Shown: positions 10,637-21,763 of the stretch, piece after piece
Numbering within the stretch: the stretch's first letter is position 1
Layout: each line of letters opens with the position of its first letter
Assembly (NCBI GenBank): GCA_025529335.1
Contig: JAMYHX010000035.1
Span: 62,001-126,000, forward strand
Length of the DNA: 64,000 bases
Reading direction: 5' to 3'
DNA from: Rhizopus sp. PT2906
Lineage: Eukaryota; Mucoromycota; Mucoromycetes; Mucorales; Rhizopodaceae
Translations under genes and position numbers: made by a program
The notes under the pieces: model-generated
Seen by the model: the letters and a program-made list of their open reading frames with translations, nothing else
The model's database searches: none
Told to the model about the DNA's origin: nothing

Positions 10637-12670
10637 ATGTCAGCTGAATCACGTCTTTGTAAAGAAATAATAAAGGAAGAATTTGGAATATATGCTTCAG
10701 TATGTCACTTATTAACTGTCCATATGCTTTTTTGATATTGATAACTCTCTATGTAGAAAGTGACAGAACAGCTGCTGATCAAAGGTCGATTATCGTTGCA
10801 TGATCTAATACGGCATACTTGTTACACATCAAAATGTGTAAAGGAAGTACTGACTGTTTTGATACATCATGGAATTATCTACTCCTCAGAGAAATGGAGG
10901 GAAAATACTGTTTATGGAATCAAGCCACACAAGATATTGATGCGTCTTCGCATGAGTCGAATACTACGTGTAACTGAAGAGCATTATGGAAAGGCTGTAT
11001 GTTGCTTTTGGACGTATCAATGACAAGAATAATCTCACTTTTTCTCTTATTTAGGGTTCTGCCGTATGTCAACTATTCTTTTTGTATGGAAGACTTACAA
11101 TTAATCAAATCAAGAAATTAGCACCAAATGATAATGCAAAGAATAATAATGGTACACTAATAAATATATGCATATAGTGACTTATGTATTTTTTTCTTTT
11201 TGCAGAGGCAGCTTATGAGAGAGCGTTTACAAAAATGGCCATAGATCAGTTCATAACAGCAGTAGTCTCAAGTCATAGCAGAGTGTCATTCGATGGCCAA
11301 AATGGGGAAGATGAGCCCGAAAGATGCACGATCATGACACCAAGGGACAAAAGGGCATTAAGGTTAACATCTCAGGTACAAAGTGATGCGGTGTTTGAAC
11401 CGGAACGAATAGGCATGGTAATTTTAAGGAGCAGATTCAGGAAGTAATAGGGAACTAACATTTTGTAGAAACGAAAAATGAATGGACACACACTGGAATC
11501 AAAGGTAAGCAATGCACATCCTATATTCATATGTTAATGGTTTTTATTATTAGCGTATGACAGTAGAGGATGACTTACCTTATGAGGTAGATCCGACTGT
11601 CTTTTTCACACTAAACTACGAAAAATACAATATAACTTTTCGAAATAATGTAATTTTGATCAACATATTGTTCAAATATAATATATTAAGTTGTCCTTTT
11701 GATAATTGATAGATGATAAGTGATTATGCTATTGATCGAATCAATCGCACCGCTGGTGTAGTCATCAAAGCGTTTCTCAGAAATGGAAAAGATAAAATGA
11801 AGAGAGTGAAGGAAGATATGTCTCGTAAGGAATCCACCATAGGCAATGGAATTTTCTGTAAATTCATCTTTACATGTAGCACCTTCAACGCCAACACATA
11901 TTGCCAACATGCTGCCACCAGAATTGTTGACCCGAGGTGACATTGTGTTCCCGCATGGTTCAAACTCAAACAAAAGCTGTGCTGTTGCTACAGCGATTGA
12001 AGGCTATGTGCGGCTGCTGGTTGCGGACCAAGTGGGATTTCTAACACCAATAGACGAATGTGGCACAGGCTATTATGCAGTTAACTTTAAAAAGCTAAGA
12101 TCCAACATGAAGAAAAGACTGTTTGAAGATTATGTTACTGAGCGGTATGGAAAAGACTGTTGCCGTCTAATACGAATCTTACTTGACAAGGACAAATTGA
12201 CTGATACTCAACTTCAGAGGATATCTATGATTCCCTTGCATGATATAAGACGAAAGCTTGAAGCCTTATTTATTGCTGGTATAGTCGAGATACAGGTAAG
12301 AAAAGTGTCCAAGATAATGACAACCAATATCAAAAAAAAATGGGATTCGCGTTAGGAAATTCCTCGATTGCATGACAAAGCAGCAAATCACTCTTTTCAT
12401 CTTTGGTATGTTCCACTTGAGAAATGTTATGATAGCTTGATCCATGATATCTATCGAATCATCACAAACTTACAGCAACGTAAAACGGAAGAATTACAAA
12501 AGAGAGACTGGTTATTAGGAAAACTAAGTCGGTCCGATGTGGCTAGTAATATCGACCTGTTGAACGAAATTGACAAGGCAGAAGTAGGAAATATGAATAA
12601 AGTGATAGAACGAATCGAGATCGCAAAGGCACGACTTGATGAAATGATTATGGTCCTTCGAGACTTTTAA
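10637..12670 (+). CDS. RPC82: RNA polymerase III subunit RPC82 (C82/POLR3C)
   Basis: Nine exons (10637-10699, 10757-10996, 11055-11151, 11206-11417, 11469-11504, 11554-11649, 11713-11824, 11880-12295, 12356-12670) give 528 aa, the family's usual length (human 534). The sequence begins MSAESRLCKEIIKEEFG and holds several winged-helix segments, such as LSLHDLIRHTCYTSKCVKEVLTVL and DTQLQRISMIPLHDIRRKL. It ends in a long coiled coil from about residue 445. In Pol III this subunit forms the C82-C34-C31 trimer, which opens promoter DNA of tRNA and 5S genes. Every junction keeps phase, and the gene is intron-dense. The next gene starts 62 bp downstream. Confidence 0.9.
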
Positions 12671-12732
12671 ATAAAAAATTGACAGCTGCGCTTGAACCTG
12701 TTTTTGTTTATTTTTTTTTTCGTGCGTCAGTC

Positions 12733-13887
12733 ATGCATAGACTATTAACAAGAAGTTTAGTTATAGCTAAACCGCACATTCGACATAATGCTTCGAGATT
12801 AGCGCCATCTTACTGTGCTCATATGATGCATAGGCCTGCATTACTATGTCGATATCAAAGCACAGCAGCAAGCGAACTTGTTGAACCTACAGAAATTCCT
12901 ACAATAGAAACAGTGCGAGATCAATTTGAAGAAGAACAACCTGATATCACAAAAGGTGTCAATAAGCCAGATAAAGTTTTATTATTTAACGATCTTCGAC
13001 GAGATGTATATGAAGAGATTATAAATCCGAATGCAACAAGAGGTGTCCAATGCAGTGATTTACCCGAATTCAACAAGATCCTCAAGGGCCATCGACGAGG
13101 TGAACTAACCATCTTGACGGGTCCAACTGGTGTAGGCAAGACAACTGTCATTAGTCAACTTAGTTTAGATTACTGTAAGCAAGGAGTGCCTACCTTGTGG
13201 GGTTCTTTTGAAATTTTAAATAAGCGACTGGCTAAAAAGATGCTCTCTCAGTTTGCCGAAAAGGATCTATCTGAATCACCAGAGGATTTTGATAGATACG
13301 CCGACGAATTTGAAAAGGTTTATTTTATATATACACACATATAACAAGAGAAATACTGACACGAAAAGGGGGTTGTATAGTTGCCATTATACTTTTTAAA
13401 CTTTCATAGTAGCACACCTATTCATCAAGTTTTAGTTGCATGTCAGCAGGCAGTTGATGTGTACGGTGTTCAACATATTATTATTGATAATCTTCAGTTC
13501 ATGTTATCTCAACAGGCAAGATCTGGTTTAGACAAATGGGAATTACAGGAACAGGCGATTGCAAAGATAAGAAACTTTGCTACTATGCAAGATGTACATA
13601 TTACCTTGGTTGTCCACCCTAGAAAAGATACAGGGGAAGGATTGGATATCAACTCGATCTTTGGCAGTGCCAAGGTTACTCAGGAGGCAGATAATGTAAT
13701 TATTATTCAAAAGTATGAACACACACGGTCACTCGACATAAAGAAAAATAGATATGACGGTACATTAGGAGAGATATACTATAAATTTAACAGAGAGACA
13801 TTAAAGATAGAAGAATGTCCGCCAGAAGAAAGGAAAAGCTCACGCTCTGTAACAACATCCATATATCAGAAAAAGCGAAAGAATTAA
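12733..13887 (+). CDS. mitochondrial Twinkle-type replicative helicase lacking the primase domain
   Basis: Two exons (12733-13317 and 13381-13887) give 363 aa. The first ~45 residues are Arg/Ser/His-rich with few acids (MHRLLTRSLVIAKPHIRH), like a mitochondrial targeting peptide. The SF4 RecA-like domain has Walker A GPTGVGKTT near residue 131, TLWGSFEI, YADEFEK, Walker B HIIIDNLQFM near 228, LVVHPRK, SIFGSAKVTQEADN and KNRYDGTLG. All are typical of animal Twinkle. The usual N-terminal zinc/TOPRIM primase half (over 300 aa) is absent, and the upstream sequence is RPC82. I infer a ring helicase for mtDNA replication. Confidence 0.9.
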
Positions 13888-14073
13888 AATATTCCAATGC
13901 ATTCCAATAAAAAGAAGCCCTCTCTTTTTCATTTCTTCTTCTTTGTGAGAGCATTGAAAAGATAAATTCTTATACAGTGGGAAATAAAAAAGAAAATATC
14001 AAAATTTTAAGAATTCATAGTTAAAAAAGCCTACTTTAAATAATCTAAAAAAAAAGAAAAGAAATACTATTTA

Positions 14074-15576
14074 TTACAATTTGTACAGGTTTTTGAGATA
14101 TAGTAAGCCATCTCCTTTGATGACATTTTCTTTTTCATATGTCTGAATCCAATGATACGCTCTATCCTTTTTGCCTTGTTGAAATGCTGCTTTCACCAGT
14201 AACCATATCGTTCTCTCATTCCAGGGCACACCTTTTGCCATCAAAAGATTCATTGTTGTCTCTGCCGCTTTCAGATCATTATGATATATAGCCAAGCCTC
14301 GCACGAATATGTTCATGGTAGAAGTAGTCGGCTTTAACTTTCTTTGGTTCATGGCATGCTTCAGTAATACAAATGGCTGTTCAGGAATACGCCCTGACTT
14401 TTTCAAACGAGAACGAGAGAAATAGAAATCGATCAGCATGTTATAGATGTACATTTCGACAAGTTCAACATCACCAGATTGGCTCTGAGTTCTTGCTTCA
14501 TCTCTATTGCTCAAAACAAGCCTGTACATCTTTTCTACTGTCTTTTGATTGTGCAAGTGTTGGTTCTTTACAAAATAGGCTAGCAGGACTGAATTTAATA
14601 CATTGTTTGATCGTAAGCCTTGCTCTTGTAGTTTTTTATATAATTTCACAATGTCATCCAATTGCTTTACTTCATCTCCTCCTTGTTTAACAATGGCATG
14701 AATCAGAGTAGTAAATGTGACGATGTCAGGGTTGGGTATCTTGTTATTGTGTATCATCGAGTCCAACAATTGATGCGCGCTTTCTAGGTTACCTTGACGA
14801 CACAGCGTCAAGATCATGGTGTTGTAAGTATTAGTCGTTTGCGGCTTTTCTTTACTAAATATCATATTGAGTATATCCAATGCCACATCCGCTTTGTTGT
14901 CCTTGACTAGTGCAACAATAGCCGCATTCCAAAATGACTCCTTCTCATAACTCGCTTCTGGCACAGCAGATGATACTTTATCAAACGCTTCGGATAAAAA
15001 TGGATCGTTCATATTTAGAACAAGACATTTAAATATCGTTTGTGCAGTAATTCTGTTTGGCTTCAGACCGTGTTCTTCCATCAGGCTTAGCCACTGCGGA
15101 AGCGCTTCCCAATATTTGTGTTGACAGGTGTACTTTATAAACGTGTTGAATGTGACGATGCTCGGACGAATGGACTGAGATATCATCTTTTGATACAGTT
15201 TGAACATATCTTGTTGTGTAATGTTTGGCTGCTCTAATTCGATTCGTAATAAAATGTTGTATGTTGCTCTATCCATTTGTACTCCTCTTTCTTTCATCAA
15301 TGCCATAATCTGGTCCATGTGATCAAACTGTCGAATCTTTACACATTTATTTAATGCAGCATTATATAAATATGCCGAGGTAGATTCTGGCCCATGTGTA
15401 GGTAACTGTTTGATGAGGGCATTGATATCTTTTGTCAATGAGTATTCCAAGAGTGATTTTTTAAATGAGGTGTTTAATAGTGTAGAGTATGGGCGTTGTA
15501 AGCAGGTGTGGTTGGTTAAAACCCTTTGGTATAAAAAAAGTAGATTTCTAGAACATAAGAGGGGACGAAGTACCAT
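14074..15576 (-). CDS. mitochondrial pentatricopeptide-repeat (PPR) protein
   Basis: A single exon of 500 aa. The N-terminus (MVLRPLLCSRNLLFLYQRVL) is basic and hydrophobic, like a mitochondrial presequence. About ten degenerate 35-residue PPR units follow, including MDRATYNILLRIELEQPN, RPSIVTFNTFIKYTCQHKYW, KPNRITAQTIFKCLVL, TTNTYNTMILTLCRQGNL and NPDIVTFTTLIHAIVKQG. PPR proteins bind organellar RNA base by base and act in its processing or translation. The target transcript cannot be told. The gene is convergent with the Twinkle gene, about 185 bp away, though the two are not otherwise linked in sequence. Confidence 0.88.
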   Translation of the reverse strand: MVLRPLLCSRNLLFLYQRVLTNHTCLQRPYSTLLNTSFKKSLLEYSLTKDINALIKQLPTHGPESTSAYLYNAALNKCVKIRQFDHMDQIMALMKERGVQMDRATYNILLRIELEQPNITQQDMFKLYQKMISQSIRPSIVTFNTFIKYTCQHKYWEALPQWLSLMEEHGLKPNRITAQTIFKCLVLNMNDPFLSEAFDKVSSAVPEASYEKESFWNAAIVALVKDNKADVALDILNMIFSKEKPQTTNTYNTMILTLCRQGNLESAHQLLDSMIHNNKIPNPDIVTFTTLIHAIVKQGGDEVKQLDDIVKLYKKLQEQGLRSNNVLNSVLLAYFVKNQHLHNQKTVEKMYRLVLSNRDEARTQSQSGDVELVEMYIYNMLIDFYFSRSRLKKSGRIPEQPFVLLKHAMNQRKLKPTTSTMNIFVRGLAIYHNDLKAAETTMNLLMAKGVPWNERTIWLLVKAAFQQGKKDRAYHWIQTYEKENVIKGDGLLYLKNLYKL

Positions 15577-15737
15577 CCCTTTGGCATACTTGTATACTCG
15601 AATACAAAGAGGACTATATTTTGAAATAGGGCAGCCCCAGGGTCAAACTCAGGTTCATGACTTGTAAATTGACAAGTCACTTTCTGGCTTTAGCTGGGAT
15701 AGATTTATCAGATAAACAAGTTAGTCTTGTGTTATCT

Positions 15738-15999
15738 TTGCCAACACTCCATGCACCAGAAAATAGGCAAAACAATGCAAATACGAATTTATCAAAGTAG
15801 TCTTTGTTGATCGAACTGACATCATAAAATTAAAAAATTTTCTTTTTATCTCTCTTCTTCTTGAGCAGAAACAAAACCAAGGTAGCGACTTTATAAAGCC
15901 ATGTTTAGCTTGCCGCTATATTGAATAGTTTTGTTAGACGACATCATAGGTAGTGCCTATAACATTAACCTATTTTATGGTGCATATAGTGTTTCATTC
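15738..15999. mobile_element. short inverted-repeat (MITE-like) element copy
   Basis: It begins GCCAACACTCCATGCACCAG and ends GGTGCATATAGTGTTTCA, imperfect inverted repeats of each other and of the other copies. The internal sequence (a GCAAATACGAATTTATCA block, a GAACTGACATCATAAA block, a CTTCTTCTTGA block) matches the 7.3-kb copy. No target duplication is visible, so one end may be eroded. It lies about 160 bp upstream of the PPR gene. Confidence 0.7.
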
Positions 16000-16335
16000 T
16001 TGAAAAAGTAGCACTTTTTTGTAGATTTCTTAATTTATATTAAGAAACAGAAGACGAAGCTACGTATAGTAGCAATTGATTACGCCGGTTTGACAACCAA
16101 CATGCGTGGTTTAAAGAACCTGCTTATGTAATTAATAACAATATAAAGGGTGATGATATGTCTACAATTGCTTCAGACAATTCTGCAAATGTATTCTGAG
16201 ATTCCTACACAGTCTTTGTGGTAAGTGACACGATTATATCATATGAAGAATCAACCAACTGCTTAGCAGATCCTTGCACCGCTTTAAATAAAGCTTGTTC
16301 TTTTTTTCCTATTCCTGTCATATTCTTTAATTAAA

Positions 16336-17140
16336 ATGTATATGTTTAAAAGAAAGCAAAGCAAAGAGAGTGACGCGCCATCCAAGGCTGAACTCGATAA
16401 TCCCCTTAGAAAAGATCCCAAATGCTGTGATATTGCATTTCCCCTAAGAGCAGGAATTCTTGCTCATTGTATACTTGTGCTAGTAAGTGCTATTGATATA
16501 CGTGATTTACGTTTATACTGAATAATGATATAGATCCTTCATATCATATTCTTCTTAATGGATATATGGATCCTCAAGACAGACGAACGTAAGTAATCCT
16601 CCAAGGCATTTATTGTTATTGTTTTTATTCTGAGAAATCATTTAATTAGCTACGAAAAAATCCGAACCTTGCGAAGACTGCTATGCAACTATAACTATAC
16701 CTATTCTGTCAGTCTCATTCAACGTAATCACATGTATAAGCGATTATAATTATCTTGTTGGTCTTATTGGCTCTTACTTTGTAAGTGCACAGCATCCTGT
16801 TGATTACATTTCCTTTAAACGGTTTTTGATAGGAAAGCATAATGTTTATCAGCGCCTATAAATATTGTAGGTTTATAAACTTGGTTCAATTTATCGTGAC
16901 ATCAGTTGAAGTTAGCCTTGAAGCTCCCAAGATGTTTGACAAAGCCGAGTTACATGCTAATGTGGATTCTGAAATCTTTAAGGACGAAAAAGCCAAAGAA
17001 TTTTATATTAACACCTTTCTTTGTTTGGGCATGTTTATTCCTTTGGCTTTTAATCTTGCATACAAGGTAAGTACTATGCTGACCGATAGAGTAGCTCTCC
17101 CTAATAGAATCGCTAGCTTTTCCTAACATATAAAGTTGTT
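16336..17140 (+). CDS. hypothetical multi-span membrane protein
   Basis: Four exons fit in one frame (16336-16482, 16534-16588, 16650-16780, 16833-17066) and give about 189 aa. A last exon near 17.1 kb is uncertain. Hydrophobic stretches are CDIAFPLRAGILAHCILVLI with its continuation, ATITIPILSVSFNV, FINLVQFIVTSVEVSL and FYINTFLCLGMFIPLAFNL, so three or four membrane spans. The N-terminus is charged (KRKQSKESDAPSKAE), and a CEDCYA motif precedes span 2. I do not recognise the family. All introns carry GTAAGT donors and keep phase, so the gene is probably real. It stands alone inside a repeat-rich island. Confidence 0.55.
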
Positions 17141-18405
17141 CAATACGAAAGACTGCTCGAAAGATCTCAATCTTCAAAAAAAGGTGCTTAAACGCGTAAA
17201 TCTATGCTTAAAGCAATGCTGTAGAATGTTTTTTTTTTGTTTTTCTGATTCCCAATCAATGTTTACACCAAATAGGCAATAATAAAAATGTAAAATCCCA
17301 ATTGTATTACGCTGTAATTTTGGAGATAACACATTTCGTATGTTTTATGACATGTCTAGACAGCTTTTTTTAATAGTGCGATTTAAAATTTCCAGATGAG
17401 ACTTAATATTTTTATATTAAACTATCACTTCTTTAGCAGTAAGAAATGGGTTCTTCATAAAGGTCTACCTTGTACACATAATCTTGAAGAAAGAGAGGGA
17501 ATACGGGGGGAGGAACATAGTCTGTGACAACTAGTGGAGCACAAAGTCCTTCCACTCGGAGATTAAAGCAATGTAACCAAGAAAGGAATATTTAACACCT
17601 ACTGTGCTTCAGCTCTCAGTTTACCTGATGTCTTAAAACTTCGACCACTTTTTTGAATAATTTTGGATATTTGTGTGAGGTTAAATTAGGAGCCAGACAG
17701 CTTTGGGTTAGCATTTACCTTTGATGACTCTTCTCGATCCCCCCTCTGCAGAAATGAAATTCTTTTGGCCTATCATATTCTACATTCTACATGCATGCTT
17801 AATTAAGAAATTCGCATTTAATATATAGATAATAGATATAAAATGAGTCTCCATGTAATCCTTTATTAAAAATGATGGGAGATTAATAAGTCAAAATAGC
17901 CTGGTATTTACAAAAATAAACAGTTGCGCAATTGTAACTGAATTACGATGAGCTAAAATAATCCTATAGACGACAGCCGTTGGAAAGATAAGAGAAACAG
18001 CTGCGAAAATAGAATGTAATTTAATTTGATAAAAGAACAAGTATGGTCAAATGCGACAATGCAGATGGGTCATTATAGTTTTGATTATTCATGGACAATT
18101 AGTAAAAGTATCTGTGTTTACTTATAATAATGAATGTATATGAATGGTTGTAAATATTAGATCAAGCTAAAAGGGTTGGTATGGCATATGGGACAGAACC
18201 ATTGTTCATTGATATCCTTTAGTTTTTTTTTTTGCTTTTACTGGGGAGGGGAGTAATACATATTCAATGGCTCACTTGCGGGCACTCTTTTAAAGCTGAG
18301 GCATATAGGAGTGGATGGGCGGCTGATATCAACTGTTTCATACTTGCGCTTCTCTTTGAAGACGCCAAGAGCTAGCTTTCGACTTTAATGTAATATATAT
18401 TGACA
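17141..18405. other. intergenic, AT-rich, no gene seen
   Basis: About 1.2 kb with stops in all frames. I see no gene, RNA or element in it. Confidence 0.5.
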
Positions 18406-18835
18406 CTATTGATACAGGTATTTAATGGTAACGCGAAAATCTTCGAGCTCGATGAGGTAGACAGGCAAATAGATAGGGCTGATTTGATCAACAAGGTTTA
18501 CATTCTCAAAGTGCTTCAAGCCAGTGATATATCCATCAACGCCCCAAAGCTCCATATAAATCAAGTAAATATCATCTGCATTTGCTTTGGCTATTAAATC
18601 ATTCAGGATGGCGCCATTGATACGGATAAATTTCGATTGTTGGCGTGTTAAGAGCCCCATAGTAGCGTCTTGTCTCTTAAATTCAATACAGTAGTATTCA
18701 TTGCGAATACCGTAGCAGGAATTATGAACGAGAACATCTATTCTGCAGCCGAAATCAGAGGTGGAATGATCATTAGCAGCAGCAGCACATACATCAAAAA
18801 ACTATTTTGCTTACACCATCCAGACAAGCTTCAAT
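18406..18835 (-). pseudogene. PD-(D/E)XK-nuclease-like repeat-family relic
   Basis: The open stretch reads, in order, SDFGCRIDVLVHN, YYCIEFKRQDATM, LLTRQQSKFIRINGAILNDL, WGVDGYITGLKHF and a tail ending DFRVTIKYLYQ. The order R-I-D, E-F-K, QQSK...RINGAIL and GY matches the relic at 7.6-8.5 kb, so both come from one family. Asp and Glu-x-Lys are spaced as in PD-(D/E)XK nucleases. No start codon or upstream half is present. The sequence remains open over about 135 codons, suggesting recent truncation. Confidence 0.5.
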
Positions 18836-19147
18836 AGCTTGTAGTGTTTAGACTATTTATCCTTCTCCTTGTACTTTTCTCCATCAACGAAACCAATAGC
18901 GCTATTAGTGTCGAGGCTAAATGAATATATGAAACTGTTAATAAGATACAAACTCATTTACTTTGGATTTTCACGTACTCCAATTGGTAGAGCAGCAGAG
19001 AGTCGAACTACGAATCAAACAATTCGGGTATCTTAATGTTTTGAAATGCTGTATTTTGATCATTCATGTGCTCTTTCATTGTGTCCAGTTGCTGCTCAGT
19101 AAGCAGTCGGGAGAGTCGAGCTTCAAAAATAGAATCCATTAAATTGA

Positions 19148-19551
19148 GGAAAACACTACATGCACCAGAAAATGCACCAGAAATTAGACTAATACTACGG
19201 GGGCTACCTCCACCCATTACCTATGATGCAGCCCAACAAACTTTCCAGCTCATGATGCCACGCTAAACATAACTTTATGAAGTTACCGTCTTGGACTAGT
19301 TCTTTTCAAGAAGAAAAAGATCAAAAAGAAAAGTTATTTTTACATTCTAACTTTATGTTGTCAGTCTATCAACAGAGATGCAAGAATACGTGTTTTTATG
19401 ATGACATCGTATTTTATATCAAGGAGTGAACTGGACAGTCTTAGGTTAAACAGAGCTTTGGTGATGTAAAGTTGTATAGTGACAACATAGGTAGCACCCT
19501 AAGAAAGCTCCCGTAGCATTAACCTATTTTCTGATGCATGTAGTGTTCACC
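19148..19551. mobile_element. long-form inverted-repeat (MITE-like) element
   Basis: 404 bp, beginning GGAAAACACTACATGCACCA and ending GATGCATGTAGTGTTCACC. Its left half (TAATACTACGGGGGCTACCT block, GATGCAGCCCAACAAACTTT block) is the reverse complement of the right half of the 25.5-kb copy. The middle carries a TGAACTGGACAGTCTTAGGT block, also found inverted there. There is no clear 8-bp duplication and no coding capacity. It ends about 200 bp upstream of the WDR83 start codon, so it may contribute to that promoter. Confidence 0.75.
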
Positions 19552-19749
19552 TAATAATATCTCATACAAAAAGATTGAATAAATGTATGAAAAGGAGGTC
19601 TGGCTGGCATGATTTTTGGCAGCATCCAAATGCGAAAATTCCCAAAGTATTTTCCTGTTAGTCCCGCTCCGACGAAAATTTGATGAGTTAGGGCTTGGCC
19701 AGAAAAACACCCTCTCGGTATTTTTTCTTTTTTCCAAACTTTGCAGTAT

Positions 19750-20862
19750 ATGGCACCATATCCAACAAGACTGGAGCTAACTTTAAAAGGACATAAAGGC
19801 CCCGTAAATGATGTATGTTATAATCATAGTGGTCAGTACTGTCTTTCAGCAGGTCGAGATCGTTCTATAAGATTATGGAATCCGTCCACTGGACTCTTAT
19901 TACACACATATACCGGCCATAGTCGCGATGCTCTTGCAGTAACAGCGTAAGTATACGAGATAACAAACAAAAAAAGAAGGGGCTAGACTTAACAAGTTGA
20001 GAAACAGTTCACCTGATAATGCAAAAATAGCGAGTGGAGGTGCTGATCGCTCTGTTATTTTATGGGACGTTGGGTCAGGTGAAATTCTACGACGTTATAC
20101 TGCTCACTGGGAGGTAAATGGTTTTTTATCTATGAAAGGACTAAAGATGTTGACTGAATGTTAGCGAGTGAATTCCGTGGGGTTTAATGATCAATCTACA
20201 GTATTGATAAGTGCATCTTTTGATGCAACGATAAGACTATGGGACCTTCGATCAATGAATTTACAACCTATCCAGATAATTGAGGATTGTAAAGACAGCG
20301 TCATGTCAGTTCATATTCGAGATACGGAGATTATAGCAGGGTAGACTATGGAAATGACAGTAATTTAAACGAATGTTAGGATATTCACATACACATGAAT
20401 AGATGTGCAGACGGTAGACTACGAACGTATGATATAAGAAAAGGAGAATTAAAAGAAGATTATATTGGATCACCCATCACATCTGCCAAGATAACTAAAG
20501 ATGGTAATTGTATACTAGTGAGCTCTCTAGACAGTACAGTGAGACTTATGGACAAAAGCAATGGAAAATTGTTAAATGAGTAAAGTAAACAAAACTTGTA
20601 AGAGAAATATTACTAAATTGATCATAGATTTAAAGGACATAAACATAAAGAATATAAGATTGAGTCCATTTTATCAAACAAGGATGAATATGCAATCACA
20701 GGCTCAGAAGACGGAAAGATTTATATCTATGATGTTTTAGAAGCAAAAGTACTTTCAACAATAGAAGCTCATCAAGGAGTAGCTACTACACTGGACTATC
20801 ATCCTGAAAATATAAATATGTTATCGGGTGGATCTGATGGGCTAATTCATATCTGGGGTTAA
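19750..20862 (+). CDS. WD40 scaffold protein MORG1/WDR83 homologue
   Basis: Five exons (about 19750-19946, 20008-20112, 20165-20340, 20403-20579, 20629-20862) give roughly 295 aa. Seven WD repeats can be followed: LKGHKGPVNDVCYNHSGQYC with IRLWN, YTGHSR, GGADRSVILWD, VNSVGFNDQSTVLISASFD with IRLWD, DGRLRTYDIR, YIGSPITSAKITKDGNCILV and GSEDGKIYIYD. The segment DYIGSPIT plus VSSLDSTVRLMDK and GHKHKEYKIES closely follows animal WDR83/MORG1. That protein scaffolds ERK signalling and associates with the spliceosome. A MITE-like element sits just upstream. The third-exon acceptor is the least certain junction. Confidence 0.85.
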
Positions 20863-21095
20863 CAAATTACCCTTTGTTCGCATTTGGCCATACGTGTATC
20901 AGTCTATATTGTAACAGCATAGGTTGGTCAGACTATTGTTATACTTGTGCGAAGCATTGAATCAAAATCAAGTTTTATGTTTAGTCCCTCGCTTATTTAA
21001 AAAAACAGTATATATATTTATGTAATTCTCCTATCCTCTCTTCTTTTCTTTGTAACGTTTTCTCTCTCTTTCTCTTTCTTTCTTTTTTGAATACT

Positions 21096-21763
21096 ATGGT
21101 CTTTAATCTATTCGAATCCGATCAACACCAGTACTCAAGCTCCCGTTTAGGATCCTCTTCATCGATGCCTAATTGGAGTCTCCAAAGCCTTTCACCATTC
21201 TTACAGTTACCATCACCTTCACCCTACCAAAAGCCTTCTGTTTCAAATCCTCAAACATCATTCAAGTCCAAACAAAAGGAAATCACATTGTACAAGACTG
21301 AATTTTGCAGAAATTGGATTGAATTGGGCCATTGCAGGTAAATAAATACAATAATAATAATAAAAAGTTTCCGGTTACTGAAAAAAAGGCACTTTTATAT
21401 ACATATATTTATCAAATTAGATATGGTACCAAGTGTCTTTATGCTCACGGAGAAAAAGAAATTCGAACTGTACCAAGACATGCTCGTTATAAAACTCAAA
21501 TTTGCCGCGCTTACCATTCTGATGGTTCCTGTCCTTATGGCGTTCGTTGCACATTCATCCATGACTCAGACTATACTTCCGAAAGACGAGATATGAATTC
21601 TCCCGTGTCAAATGCCAGTACTAATTTTGGTAGTACTACTAACAACAGTACTTCTCTTGCTGCATCCATTCATGAAGCCGATAGTATCTGGAGCCCAAGC
21701 TCAAGCTTTATGGCAAAGAATTCTAAAACTACATTTCCAGTGGTTGCTATGAGAAATTTCTAG
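21096..21763 (+). CDS. tandem CCCH zinc-finger RNA-binding protein (TIS11/tristetraprolin type)
   Basis: Two exons (21096-21337 and 21421-21763) give about 194 aa. Two fingers of the C-x8-C-x5-C-x3-H type are seen: LYKTEFCRNWIELGHCR plus YGTKCLYAHG (split by the intron), and ARYKTQICRAYHSDGSCPYG plus VRCTFIHD. They are separated by about 18 residues with the lead-in (R/K)YKTE-type motif, as in TTP/ZFP36 and yeast Cth1/Cth2. Such proteins bind AU-rich elements in mRNA 3' UTRs and promote decay; the fungal ones act in iron limitation. The N-terminal part is Ser/Pro-rich. Confidence 0.92.

Noticed and set aside
18966..19040. tRNA-like string (CCAATTGGTAGAGCAGC)
   Set aside because: It resembles a tRNA D-arm, but no acceptor stem, anticodon loop or proper T-arm can be folded around it. 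At best a tRNA-derived scrap.
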